A stretch of 64,000 nt of DNA, from assembly GCA_022539475.1 (NCBI GenBank), contig VCMS01000337.1, positions 30,011-94,010 of the forward strand. Reading direction: 5' to 3'. The stretch comes from Gracilaria domingensis (lineage: Eukaryota; Rhodophyta; Florideophyceae; Gracilariales; Gracilariaceae). Below the pieces are notes generated by a model. The model saw nothing but the letters and a program-made list of their open reading frames with translations. It was not told where the DNA came from and did not search any database. Made by a program: the position numbers and the translations under genes. Below, in pieces: positions 30,421 through 40,040 of this stretch. Numbering within the stretch: position 1 is the first letter of the stretch; every line of letters begins with the position of its first letter.

Positions 30421-31739
30421 ATCTTCTGGATGCTCGGCGCCGCGCCGTAGTCCGCCTCGCCCGCCTCGCCCGCCGCGTCCACGCCTATAGTCCTTGCGCT
30501 GCCAGTGCGACGCGCTCTTCTCCGCCGCCAGCACCACCTTGCCCACTCAGTTCACATTGCGCGCGCCCACCACACCCGGCGCCAGCGCCCGGATCGGGTA
30601 CCTGCGGTCGCGCGGCAGCTCCGCGCCGTTCATCTCGTACGCCAGCACCACGTCGCTCACCCTGCGCAGCACGTCCACTGGGATGCTAGCCTCGTAGCGC
30701 GTCTGCGACGCAACTTCCTCGTCCAGGCCCTCGAACCACACGTGCTGCACACCGTCCATCAACGCGCCCTTCCCGTTCTGCTGCTGCACGTAGTTGAGCA
30801 CGCCCCTCAGCCGTGCGCCGCTCCACACGGCGTTGCCGATGGCGCCCACGTCCCAAGTGCCGCCCTTCACCTTCCGCAACTCGTTCAGCTCAGTCCGTCG
30901 GTTTCCCGTGCACTGCAGCCCCGACGCCACCGTATGCTTCGGGAACTTAGTATTCAGATCTTCGAGCGCCAATTCTCCGAACACTTCGCCCTCCAGCCTC
31001 ACGACCGTCAACTCGTAGTCCTCGCCGTCGATCACGGGCGCCTGCATGTGGTTGCGCACGTAAAACAGATCGTTGGGAGTCAGCTACGATGCCACCAGAA
31101 CATCTGCGGGTGGCTGCGCCGTGAAGGGGCGCTGAGAGCGCACGATCAACTGCTTGCTTCGTTTCGTTTCGTTTTCGTACGCTGCTAGCGCTGCCTGTTT
31201 GCTCCTTTCCTGTCGCAACTTGTGCCATTGTTCATCCATTACCAAGTTGCCCACGCGCATTTCTTCCAACATTTCGTACACAAAGAACTTCTGAATCAGA
31301 AGTTCTGATGCAGCGCGTATGTTTCGAAAAACGTCTCAAGCGGACCCCCGGCCGCCAGAAGAATTTGATCTCCTCCTGGATGGCTCTCGACAAACTCGGT
31401 GATATCAAACACGCCATCTCCGTATGTCACCAAGATCATCTCCGCCCCTCGACCGCATGCTCGCCTCTGCGACGCTGGAATGTCTGGCAGTTCAGGAAGA
31501 CGATTCTTAACCCTCTCACGGATGCTCCTCGGCCTCTCTAGCGGTACTGCGGTGTCAGCAAGCGCGCGTGGAAGCAGACGTTGATACCAAGTGCCGGCCC
31601 ACTGCCCGTTGTACTGCTGACACCATGACGGCCTAACGTCGCCATGCTTGTCGTAATTGTACGCTGCGTCTGTCGTTGGAACAAGCAGCGCGATGGCCGC
31701 TGCTGTTCTTCGAAAAACGTATCTCGAGGCGCCGTACAT
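30421..31739 (-). pseudogene. SUOX: Sulfite oxidase pseudogene, cut by the LINE
   Basis: Relic of the molybdenum enzyme that oxidises sulfite to sulfate. From ATG 31739: a targeting-like N-terminus, then a cytochrome b5 heme domain with [18 protein letters not shown] (first heme His) and TYALHQ (second). A 14-bp palindrome-forming insertion near 31295 shifts the frame, which resumes as FVYEMLEEMRVGNL. After QPPADVLVAS a TAG (31084) stands where a Tyr codon is expected, and LTPNDLFYVRNHMQ follows in frame. The molybdopterin domain has LQCTGNRRTELNEL with the molybdenum-ligand Cys. A TGA at 30547 replaces the conserved Trp after ARNVN. Another shift near 30505 leads to ADYGAAPSIQKM, where LINE sequence starts. 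The dimerisation domain is missing. Confidence 0.88.
31284..31306. repeat. 23-nt perfect palindrome inside the sulfite oxidase relic
   Basis: Two 11-base arms (AGAACTTCTGA and its complement) flank one central base. Removing 14 bases restores the reading ALHQKFFVYEML across the heme-domain border, so the palindrome arose by an inverted templated insertion in a once-open frame. Confidence 0.7.
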
Positions 31740-33695
31740 CTCTTTCCGCAACCTTCCACCTTCGGGTTGGGGCCGCTACCTTCGCAGGTCAGTGCCGACG
31801 TGTTTTGCCATCGATCTGAGCCAACGTGGCATTTCACTGACCGCCAAGGTTTTATCTGGAGCTGATTCGCTGTAAGGAGCCTGTACATTATCCAAAGGTC
31901 GTACCTACCTGTATCGAGTCGATACTATCGACTCTTTTCCAGTTCCCCGTGAAAGAGCCCATAATGTAAAGCCGTAGACGGATCCACTTTCCCTTCCCAT
32001 CCAGGTTTCCGACTGGTGCTCTGCTCCTATACTTATCCCATGTCCATACTTCAAGACGCGTCCACCCGCTTTCCAGAGAACGAGCTCTAGACCCCAGAAT
32101 TGCACGGCTTTCAATGTGTACGGGAGTGTGCGCTCGTCGATCGCGCAGCAATGTACTTGAAGATTAGTACTTCTGCGTCTCAACCCGTATCTACAGCTGA
32201 AAGCGTCGCAAACTTCTCGAAAGACTTTCACCAGTTAGTACTTTTATCAAAATGGCTTTCGCCAAAGGTAAAGACTCCAACTGATGAGTAGCCTTGTGCA
32301 AAACGTCGAAAACGTGATCTTGACTTCTTTCGCCACCATAAAGTCACTTGCAAAAGTTTCTATCGCGTCGTATTCATATCACTATACAAGTTCGTTCGTT
32401 TTGAAACAAATGAAGACTGGGAATAGAACGTAGTGAAAGATGTACGAATATCTTCCACATCTTGAATACCAATTGAACAGGTTTTTGTAGTCGAGTAGGA
32501 ACCCGATTGAGAACCATAAAGCCGTGTACGTGAAGGACTTTACATTAAAAAGAAGCTCGTTCGAGCTTTATCGGTACCAGTCAGTGTATGAAGCAGCCAC
32601 TACAAAGTCTCCTGCACCATTTCACAGAAAACGCATGACAGAAACGTGAAATGGAAGGTTGTGAGCAGGCGTCTTCCCATGCAGGGAATTCCTTCCCGCA
32701 TAGTGCTAAGCTTACTTAACTTATTCACGAACGTTGAAATCAGCTTCTGATGCCAATTATGGTGGACACTACAAGTATTGTAGAAACATTGAGCTCCGAG
32801 CTTGTTCGCTGCGTAGGACTTCTCGAAAGCTTCTCATGCCAGGAGTACAAAGAGACAAGACAGAATTTGATATAGAGTACCCTTGTTATTGGTCGGTCTT
32901 GTTATGGAGGAAAGAACACATGTGTCTGGAACACCCGTAAGGTAGGGGAACAGTGCTTCTCACAATCAGAGTTTGCCCCTACACCACAAATTTGGAAGAC
33001 ATCGCCCGATGCTGGACCACATGACAGATGGGCTCCGTCTTCCTACAGCCGGAACCAAAAAGACGCACACGTGCAGTACAAACGAAACGATTGAATGAAG
33101 AAAAAGCTAACAAGATACTCTCTATATACGCAAGGTATGATGTCGTGCATTAACCGAGATTGCACTCTCGCGTTGCCCTTTTTCTCTTTTTCAAACTTTA
33201 AGCTACCTCTAATGCCCATGCAGGAAGTCCCAACAGAGCGGAACGACAGCCGCGAATCACACACTGTAGCCCTTCGAGACCATCACTTAAATGGATACTG
33301 ACTTGGTCACTTCCTCTTTCGAAAATCACGTTTGTTCACACCAACAAGGCTATTACTAAAACAATAATTACGCAATCGAGAGCTATGTATCAGCATCCAT
33401 ATCATTTCTCCTCGCGACAATAACAACAACACACTGACGAACATTCTGTGCTACTACAATAGTTTCTGCTTGTCTGACATGAGACCAGCTCGCCATGAAG
33501 AGGATAAGGCGAAAAGCATGTAACGTGCAAATATTTGGCACAAAAACGGAAGAAGTCTCTTCACATGCGTGATCCTGACATCGAACGCATTCTAGCAAAC
33601 TTTGTAACACACCACTTCTGACCAGTCGACCCAAAGATGTCACTTTGAAAACAAAAATATTTCACACGTTGAGTGAATGTCGAGGAAACAGATCT
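31740..33695. other. Intergenic region without supported genes
   Basis: About 2 kb of mixed composition. Short frames only, none with a recognisable domain. The part next to 31740 would hold the old sulfite oxidase promoter. Confidence 0.55.
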
Positions 33696-34154
33696 TCAGT
33701 TTTGATAAGAAAGACGTAAGCCAGCTACAAGACCGCCAGAGAAAGCGGCACTAAATTGCATTTTATACAGCAATACATTCGTCAAACCATCCCAGGCTGA
33801 ACGGTCAAATTTGGGAGACATATTTCTCCCTAAACGTCGCCAATCTATCACAAGCCATTGTCGATACGCCATATACTGCAGGACGACCACTTCAGTGCCA
33901 ACGAGGAACAAGACAAGTGTTCCCACTTTTCTGATTGAATATCCAGTTGCGAACCCAAGCACGGCTCCGAACGACAATTGTTCACCTAAAGACTGAACTA
34001 CTGGCTTTCTTCCACTTGAGAGGTCGAGCGGATCAAGCTCGGGTAGTGTGGCCTGCTGTGCACCATTTTCGCTCTCTTCTCTTGCCGAATCATCAGCTGC
34101 CGCAAAAGAACCAGTGCCAGCAGCAATCGTAACTTTGAAGGTTGTCGAAGGCAT
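33696..34154 (-). CDS. FUN14-domain membrane protein
   Basis: 152 residues from ATG 34154 (MPSTTFKVTIAAG); the longer frame upstream lacks similarity. Residues about 55-150 match the FUN14 family: LGEQLSFGAVLGFATGYSIRKVGTLVLFLVG, VVLQYMAYRQWLVIDWRRLG and MQFSAAFSGGLVAGLRL, with Gly-rich helices forming two to three membrane segments. FUN14 proteins sit in the outer membrane of mitochondria or in plastid envelopes; FUNDC1 is a mitophagy receptor. A canonical LC3-binding YxxL motif near the N-terminus is not seen, so the specific role is open. It is an intact single-exon gene in the host island. Confidence 0.85.
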   Translation of the reverse strand: MPSTTFKVTIAAGTGSFAAADDSAREESENGAQQATLPELDPLDLSSGRKPVVQSLGEQLSFGAVLGFATGYSIRKVGTLVLFLVGTEVVVLQYMAYRQWLVIDWRRLGRNMSPKFDRSAWDGLTNVLLYKMQFSAAFSGGLVAGLRLSYQN

Positions 34155-34997
34155 ATCTTGCAAACACAAAGATTCAATCTTCGTACAAACCCGTTGAATA
34201 CGCTTGGAGAACAATCGAACTTCTTTTCGGCATTTCGGAACTACCATCCGCTCTCGATGCCAGAATTGTACGCGGTTCTGAGTGGGGCGGCAAATACACT
34301 CATCCCAAGCCTCTACCAGTCATCTAGAAGAACGGACGAAGACTTGATATATTGGATAAAAAGGTCAGCAATTCGTTTCTAAGCCACTGTACAGCTTGCT
34401 AAAACGTTCTGCCAGGAACGCGGAACTGGCCTGTGGCCCAAGTTCAAATCTTCAAATTACAATAACTAGTTTGCTGGGTCTCAAGTTCGGGACTTTCGGG
34501 CAGTCTCGTTCGTTCGACTCTTCAACGTGCCAGTAAAAGGCTTCTACAACCCTTTGTACAAAGGGTCCCAAGAACTCGAAGATGTGCACCTCGAGTCTCG
34601 GGTTCTGATGTCTGCATAATGCATTTGAACGAGGTTCGCGCGTAACCATATGGAGGTTTCGGAATCCGACATACGGCTATATCTGCAGTCCTGTGACAGA
34701 ATGTAAACTAGCATTGCAGCTCCCGAGATCATCAAACCAGCAATGACGTGTCTTTCGGGAACAAACTCTTTTCGACCAACAGTTCCACCATTTAGATAGC
34801 ATTCAAATGATTCAGAACCCCCAATCAACAATCAACCAGACAGTTATGACAACTGAATGATAAACACGCAAGCAAGTTTTGATCCGTCATAAGAATATGC
34901 GCGATGGAAGAGTGCACGGAAAACGTCGGCTGATTTTCTTCGGTTTCGTTACAAGTTGTATTACTCAAAGAGTCACGGCAGTACTGGTAAAGAGGTC
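34155..34997. other. Spacer with a possible terminal exon
   Basis: On the minus strand 34544-34831 contains a hydrophobic stretch (VIAGLMISGAAMLVYILSQDC). It might be a spliced extension of the membrane protein at 34998-35681, but no splice evidence is available. Otherwise nothing recognised. Confidence 0.35.
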
Positions 34998-35681
34998 TCA
35001 GTCAACCTTGATCCCGAAATCGCAAGAATTGCTTTCAGCATCACGGGAAGTTGCTGACAAGCCGCGAATTGTACACAGCCTTTCCTCATCAGACACGCCA
35101 GCTCTTTCCATTTTCGCGGTGCTGTTCAGACCCCAGAGCAAGTTCTTAATACCGATGGAGAACTCTACGAACGCAAGAATAATGGCGCCCTCGGCAAGCG
35201 GCGCCAACGCCTCATAGTGAACTTGATCCAAATTATCATAATTCCGCGCTAAGATAACCACAATCGCGAAAAGCAAAGGAAGTACAACAAGGTGTTCGGC
35301 AATCAACACAAATTTTTGAAGACGAGAGGCAATCTTTTCTTCTTCTTTGCAAAAGTCTCTGTCTGTACCAACGATGGCGTTCCCGACATGTAGGGGTGCT
35401 CGTTCGAGAGGCGTATGTACTTGGCGAGGGTCATTAGGTACTGGTAACGTACTGTCCAGTAACGCAGAAGCAATGTATTCATCCAGGGCCCGATCTGAAT
35501 TCTCGTATCGACGGTAACAGACCTTAGTACCAATATGTTGCTCGTCAATCCATTGCTCGGGATGCCACAGATAGCGAAGACCAGCAAAGTAACTGGGTCC
35601 GTCTTCACCAAAATCGGAGTGCGACATAATTACCACAAGCATGCCACTAATAGCCACGGTCCATCCGGCTGCAAACGCCAT
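34998..35681 (-). CDS. Hypothetical multi-pass membrane protein
   Basis: 227 residues from ATG 35681; the frame stays open upstream for about 20 codons (LAANESEPSLRHGF), so the start may be earlier or spliced. It has an N-terminal hydrophobic helix (MAFAAGWTVAISGMLVVIM) and two more (FVLIAEHLVVLPLLFAIVVILA; EGAIILAFVEFSIGIKNLLWGL) around a charged central loop. No known family recognised. It lies on the same strand as the FUN14 gene, with about 840 bases between them. Confidence 0.6.
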   Translation of the reverse strand: MAFAAGWTVAISGMLVVIMSHSDFGEDGPSYFAGLRYLWHPEQWIDEQHIGTKVCYRRYENSDRALDEYIASALLDSTLPVPNDPRQVHTPLERAPLHVGNAIVGTDRDFCKEEEKIASRLQKFVLIAEHLVVLPLLFAIVVILARNYDNLDQVHYEALAPLAEGAIILAFVEFSIGIKNLLWGLNSTAKMERAGVSDEERLCTIRGLSATSRDAESNSCDFGIKVD

Positions 35682-36398
35682 GAAACCATGTCGGAGAGAT
35701 GGTTCAGACTCATTAGCGGCGAGCCAGCTGCTGAGGAGTTACTTCTTGGGCTCTAACTTCTGAGTTATACATGTTTTGAAAGCTTTCGAAAGGGTTCGTT
35801 TTGCAAATGAGTGTGGGTATACGAATGAGAAGGATGTGATTGATGTTCACAAGGTGTTTCGTAGTATAAAAAGAGTCTAAGAACGACCATATACGGGTAT
35901 TGTAGTACTGTTTTAAAACGTTACCACGACGAGAAGCTTTTGCATCGATTTGCAGTAAAGAAAGGTTGATTTAGTCATAAATCATATGTACGGGTTCAAG
36001 TGGGTAAAGAAAACTATGAATATCTTCAACATGAGCTTAGAAATCAAGATCAGTAAAACAACCTCCATTAAGGGTTGAAACCCATAAAAAGTGTACCTTA
36101 CTTTATACGGGTGCCCCAAGTATTGCAAAGGCTTAGTTCTTCAGAAATATCACAATTTTGTACTTGTGTCCTTACTAGTATCGTGCACTATAATGATGTG
36201 GAATGACCATTTTCCATCTAGCAAAAACTTAGCCAGGTATTAGTGATAAGGGATGTAGGATTTGAAGGGGCGTATTTGAACCACAGAAGGACGAACAATA
36301 TAAGTAATGTAATAGGAACAGGTCATTTCGATAAAGTCACTTTTATGTTTAACTATCTCTAAAAGGTTTACAACACCGAAAAGTCATGTATTCTAACC
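35682..36398. other. Intergenic spacer
   Basis: AT-rich, no coding frame of note; probably holds 5' and 3' flanks of the neighbouring minus-strand genes. Confidence 0.6.
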
Positions 36399-37283
36399 TC
36401 AAAGCTGGGGGAATGGGGAGGGGGATAACTTTTCCTTAACAACGTTGACGTATTTTGTATGAAAAGGAGCGGGGTCACCGCCTACGATGTTTCTTTCTTG
36501 GCGGGAAAAGTTGTAGAAGTACGTGTTCCTAAACTGAAAGTCGGAGAAAGAAGTAAGGAAGCCAACGAGAGTTTTCCCATATGCAAGAAGTCGCCCAACG
36601 GTCTCTTCCTGGTTGAAAGTAGTACCTGTCTTAAGCGAAACTATCTTCAACAGCTCTTTCATTATTGTGAGCACAACCGTACTGCACTCCGTAGCGACTA
36701 CGTCCATAGGAATGAAACCTCTTGAGGCCCCGACGATGTTGAACGCTGATAGCCACACGAGCTTCGCATAATAGCTTACGAGAAATGTGTCTTCGTCGAC
36801 GACCCCGCAAGTGAGACCCATAGACCTAAACCTGTCTGCAACGTTGGAGGCCCACTTTCCTGTTGCGACAGTGAGACCATCCGGACTTTGAGGAGTGACA
36901 CCATCCTGCGGAGCTGCGTTTCTTGAGGGGACACCAACGTATAGGACAACTTTTGAACATTTGTCCACACCGAGCTTCGAAACCAATGGTATGATGTCTC
37001 CATTCTGGAAGAAAACGAGATTCTCTCTGAGCGAATAAGGGCAAGCCTGAATTACGGTCTCCAGGGTGTTCGTTCTTCCACAAACTAGTATCGGTACATC
37101 AGAAAGATGAGAGGTAGCAGCCATGCTGCAGAAGTCGTGTGCGGAAATGACCATATCTTGTTCGTTCGCCAGCATGGTACCTATACGCCCCGTTCCAACA
37201 ATAACGGCCGGAGTCCTTCGGGCGGGAGATGAGACCTGAGGGACGTCAGAGTATCTGGGACTCGGAGACGGAGTCGGAGGCAT
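36399..37283 (-). CDS. Ketopantoate-reductase-like Rossmann protein
   Basis: 294 residues from ATG 37283 (MPPTPSPSPRYS); the frame is open up to 37535 and could add a Ser-rich organelle presequence. The nucleotide-binding motif VIVGTGRIGTMLA (about residues 25-37, GxGxxG) is followed by VPILVCGRTNTLETVI and LREDLVFFQNG-like LRENLVFFQNGDIIP. Next come GVTPQSPDGLTVATGKWA, and a helical C-terminal domain with YYAKLVWLSAFNIVGAS, where ApbA/PanE family enzymes have their catalytic Lys. PanE reduces ketopantoate with NADPH in pantothenate synthesis. This sequence belongs to the broader family, and the true substrate is uncertain. Intact, single exon. Confidence 0.7.
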   Translation of the reverse strand: MPPTPSPSPRYSDVPQVSSPARRTPAVIVGTGRIGTMLANEQDMVISAHDFCSMAATSHLSDVPILVCGRTNTLETVIQACPYSLRENLVFFQNGDIIPLVSKLGVDKCSKVVLYVGVPSRNAAPQDGVTPQSPDGLTVATGKWASNVADRFRSMGLTCGVVDEDTFLVSYYAKLVWLSAFNIVGASRGFIPMDVVATECSTVVLTIMKELLKIVSLKTGTTFNQEETVGRLLAYGKTLVGFLTSFSDFQFRNTYFYNFSRQERNIVGGDPAPFHTKYVNVVKEKLSPSPFPQL

Positions 37284-37657
37284 GTCGGACCGGGAGTTTA
37301 TTGCAAGTGTTCGATTGTTTTTGTGTGACGATAAAAATGGAAGATGGGGCGGAGAACTGCTGGGGTAAAGAGTGATACTTAAGTACAAACGGTTGGGAAG
37401 CGCAGAACGGGAACATGGTTCACTTTGTGAAAGTGAGCGAAATGTATGATATGTGATTGTACTGAATGAATGATAGGGCTTGTATGAGACGACAAGCCAC
37501 AAAGTGTGATGATATTTTATGAAAAGTAGGTGCAAGAGTAGAAAGTGTACATTGAATGAAACTGATTTCGAACCTGAGTTGTAAAGTAGTTGTAAAGTAC
37601 GAGTTACGGGGAGCTTGAATACAGGATGAAAGGAGCCATTTTGGCTTCATAAATGAC
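37284..37657. other. Divergent spacer
   Basis: Lies between the reductase-like gene (minus) and the epimerase fragment (plus). No sign of the missing epimerase N-terminal half. Confidence 0.55.
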
Positions 37658-38029
37658 GTGAACGGGTTCTATAGCTTCACCCGGATTGCCATAATTAAAA
37701 GGATGGGAATGCAGGTTGGAGTTGCGTTGCGCCCGAATACGTCTATAAAGGTCGTAGAAGCACTTATGAAGGAAGGAGTTGTAGACAAGTTATTGTTGAT
37801 GACGGTGGAGCCAGAGTTTGGAGGACAGGCGTTTATGGAGGGTGTTCTTGATAAGGTGCGACATGCAAGGGAGTTGTACCCAAGAATAGGGATACAGGTG
37901 GATGGGGGTATTGGACTGAGTACTGTGAAGGGTGTGAAGGCCGGTGCAAACATTTCAGTTGCAGGATCTGCCATCTTTGGCTCGAGTAACCCAGCTCATG
38001 TCATAGCTGGTTTTCGAAAGGTTGGTTAG
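37658..38029 (+). pseudogene. RPE: Ribulose-phosphate 3-epimerase, C-terminal half only
   Basis: This 123-codon frame contains GMQVGVALRPNTSIKVVEAL, LLMTVEPEFGGQAFMEGVLDKV, IGIQVDGGIGLSTV and AGANISVAGSAIFGSSNPAHVI. These are the second-half signatures of the pentose-phosphate/Calvin-cycle epimerase TIM barrel, including the MTVEPGFGGQ loop (Glu here for the usual Gly: EPEFGG) and the catalytic Asp of QVDGGI. The first half (metal-binding HxD region) is absent. It therefore looks like a truncated gene copy, unless an upstream exon lies elsewhere. It ends in a normal stop after FRKVG. The first ATG is at 37703. Confidence 0.8.
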
Positions 38030-38669
38030 AGATAGGAGCATAAAATTATTGTTTATTACATTGTTAATTTACGTGTTATCACGATTCTATTCTCCGTCTC
38101 TATTGGAGATGTATTTTTCTAGTGTCACAACCGGGAAAGAAAGTGAGATAACCTCAATATATCCCCAGTGGATGTTGAGAAGAAGAATGAACTACTCTAC
38201 GTGCTATCATTGTTACCCACCCGGTGTCGAGTGGTGACATATTCTTTTTTTTGTCACAACCCACACAGGATGTGACGGAAGAAAAAGATGCCCCCAGTCG
38301 AGACAGAGGGTGAGCTACTCTAAGTACAATCACTAGTCCCTAGCTTGCTTCCACTGGCAATATCTTCCTGTTTTGCTATAACCACCGAGTGAGGTTATGG
38401 TGGAAGAGAAAAATATCGCCGGTCGAGGCGAGGTGGGTGGGGACTATGTGAGCGCGAAAGAGGAGACAGAGAGGTGGCGCTTAAATAGTGGAAGGTGCGG
38501 AGGTGTACAGTAGATGTTTTGGCGGGAAATGGAATGAGGGAAACAGGGACAATCATGGTGCTGGATATAGCCCGTGTGGTTGGACAGTGGGGGTGGACAG
38601 CACAGCTTAGCTCGATTGCACTGTATCGCAGCGGAAACTTCGATCCAACTACTACTTCTTCTTCTGAAG
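38030..38669. other. Spacer upstream of the coiled-coil ORF
   Basis: No gene seen. Two loosely similar segments (38215-38290 and 38370-38440), each around a gtcgag or gtcgaggcgag motif followed by a pyrimidine/purine run, suggest an old short duplication. Confidence 0.4.
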
Positions 38670-39600
38670 ATGTCGAACGGATACGTGAAGGATGAGGAGC
38701 TGTTGGCGCTGTTGGAGGGGAAGGAGGTACCGCCGACGCCGTCACCAAAGCGGGAAGAGGACGTGATTACGGCGGCTGGTCGGATGTCGCAGAAGAAGGA
38801 AATGGCTCATGAAGGAAAGAAGTGTGAGGCGAGGAGAGGGGATGGTGATGAGGTGGAGAAGGGTGTAGAATTGGAGGTGGAGGGGGTCGCAATGGAGAGA
38901 AGGGGTGCGGTGCATCTGAGTCAGTTAGAGGTTGGAGACCAGATAGAGAGTGGGGGCGGAGAGGGTGACAGGGAGATGCGGTTTGTGGGGGAGATGAAGG
39001 CGAGGGTGGGGATGTTGGGGTTGGTGATGAAGGAGAAACTGGAAGATGGAATTGTGGAGATTATAACGGAAATGGGCGGTGTGGTGCTGAGTGGGGGTGG
39101 TAGTGGTGTTTCGGTTGAGGCGATTTCAAGCCTGCGGAATTCGTTGTCGGTATTCGGAGTGGAGATGAGAAATCATGTGTATGGGATAGTGGAGTGTGCG
39201 GGAAGGGAGATTGGAGAGTTGCGGGAGGAGAATAGGGTTCTGAACGAGAGGTTGGACGTGCTGGAGAAGGAGGTGAAGGAGCTGGGCAAGAGGCAAAGAT
39301 TGGTGGAAGAGGAGACGGTGAAAGGAGGTGTGGAGGGAAAGACGGAGAAGGGAAGGGTGGGAAGGGTGGCGATGCAGAAGGGTGTCCCCTGTGACACCGA
39401 AGACAAAGGGTGGTGGGGTTGGGGATGGGAAGAGCCGTCTGAAGAAGAGGCGTAAGGAGATGAAGAAGGTGGTGGAGGAGGTGCCGCGGGAGGGAGTCGG
39501 AGCTCCGGTGGTGACTGGGTTTAGAAGTGCGGCGGAGGTAGCGCGGACTGCGAAGGGGATTCTGAGGGGACAGGAGGAGAGAAGGATGGGAGGGATTTGA
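38670..39600 (+). CDS. Coiled-coil, Lys/Glu-rich protein; frameshift near 39385
   Basis: From ATG 38670 (MSNGYVKDEELLALLEGKE) the frame runs to 39455. The adjacent frame 39328-39600 continues more naturally with a basic patch (SRLKKRRKEMKKVVEEV) and VTGFRSAAEVARTAKG. A one-base shift within the G-rich run near 39385-39420 is therefore likely, giving a protein of about 310 residues. The coiled coil is plain at about residues 180-225 (IGELREENRVLNERLDVLEKEVKELGKRQ). The strand is strongly G/A-rich. No family recognised. The segment directly after it (39584-40040) recurs at 62390-63735, so the ORF is probably carried by a mobile element (an ORF1-like nucleic-acid-binding protein is one possibility). 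Confidence 0.5.
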
Positions 39601-40040
39601 AGCCGTTTTGGGGCGAGGCGGGTATACGAGAAGGGGGAGATTTGTCCACCTGACTTCTACAAAATGAACGCGTGATGGGCGAGAAATGGGAAAAAAGCGG
39701 GGGTGGTGTGGACTGGGAAGAAGTGATGGGATGATTGAGGTGGGATGAGTTGCGATTGGCATTGCAACATGGAGAAAATGGAAACGCAAACTAGCACGAG
39801 TGCAGTTTTGAGAGAGGGTCGCGGAAAAGAGTGAATGGGGTGGTGCGGCGAAGTAGAACCTCTACAAAAAACTAGGGGACCCAAGAACTAAACTGCGCGA
39901 AATGGAATTTAATATTCCAAAATTTCTTAATTTTTTGAGTGCCAGCCTCTGCCACCCCCTCGCGCGCCCCAAATAGCCCCAAAATTAGCTTAGTTTCCAA
40001 AGCGAACAGACTATATTCCCCTTAGCAGAACACAGACGCT
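39584..40040 (+). repeat. Dispersed repeat, copy 1
   Basis: Shares long stretches with 62390-62483 plus 63333-63735, for example gaggcgggtatacgagaa versus gaggctggtatacgagaa, and ctctacaaaaa, attaaactgcgc and tttaatatt in the same order. Copy 1 directly follows the coiled-coil ORF. The conserved part looks like the 3' end of a mobile element family. Confidence 0.7.

Larger units (their letters stand above)
26066..30421 (-). mobile_element. Non-LTR retrotransposon with RT and restriction-like endonuclease
   Basis: On the minus strand: ORF1 (30404-29031), then ORF2 with reverse transcriptase and a C-terminal PD-(D/E)XK endonuclease (28924-26125), then a short 3' region with AATAAA and a (CAT)n tail (about 26066-26082). 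There is no upstream APE endonuclease, and LINEs with a C-terminal endonuclease are the RLE-type group. The 5' junction at about 30421 falls inside the sulfite oxidase relic. Disabled by an in-frame TGA in ORF1, a one-base shift near 27295 and an in-frame TAG at 26551. No target duplication is apparent. Confidence 0.8.

Noticed and set aside
30545-30549. TGA decoding as tryptophan, because a TGA stands at a conserved Trp of sulfite oxidase
   Set aside because: TGA ends the RE3 gag and other frames, TGG is used for Trp everywhere, and the gene has other lesions, so a nonsense mutation is enough.
30505-31188. Plus-strand frame rich in His, Arg and Ala
   Set aside because: Exact antisense of the sulfite oxidase relic in GC-rich DNA; no family.
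39061-39789. Minus-strand Pro/Ser/His-rich 242-codon frame
   Set aside because: Antisense of the purine-rich coiled-coil ORF; composition follows from the opposite strand.
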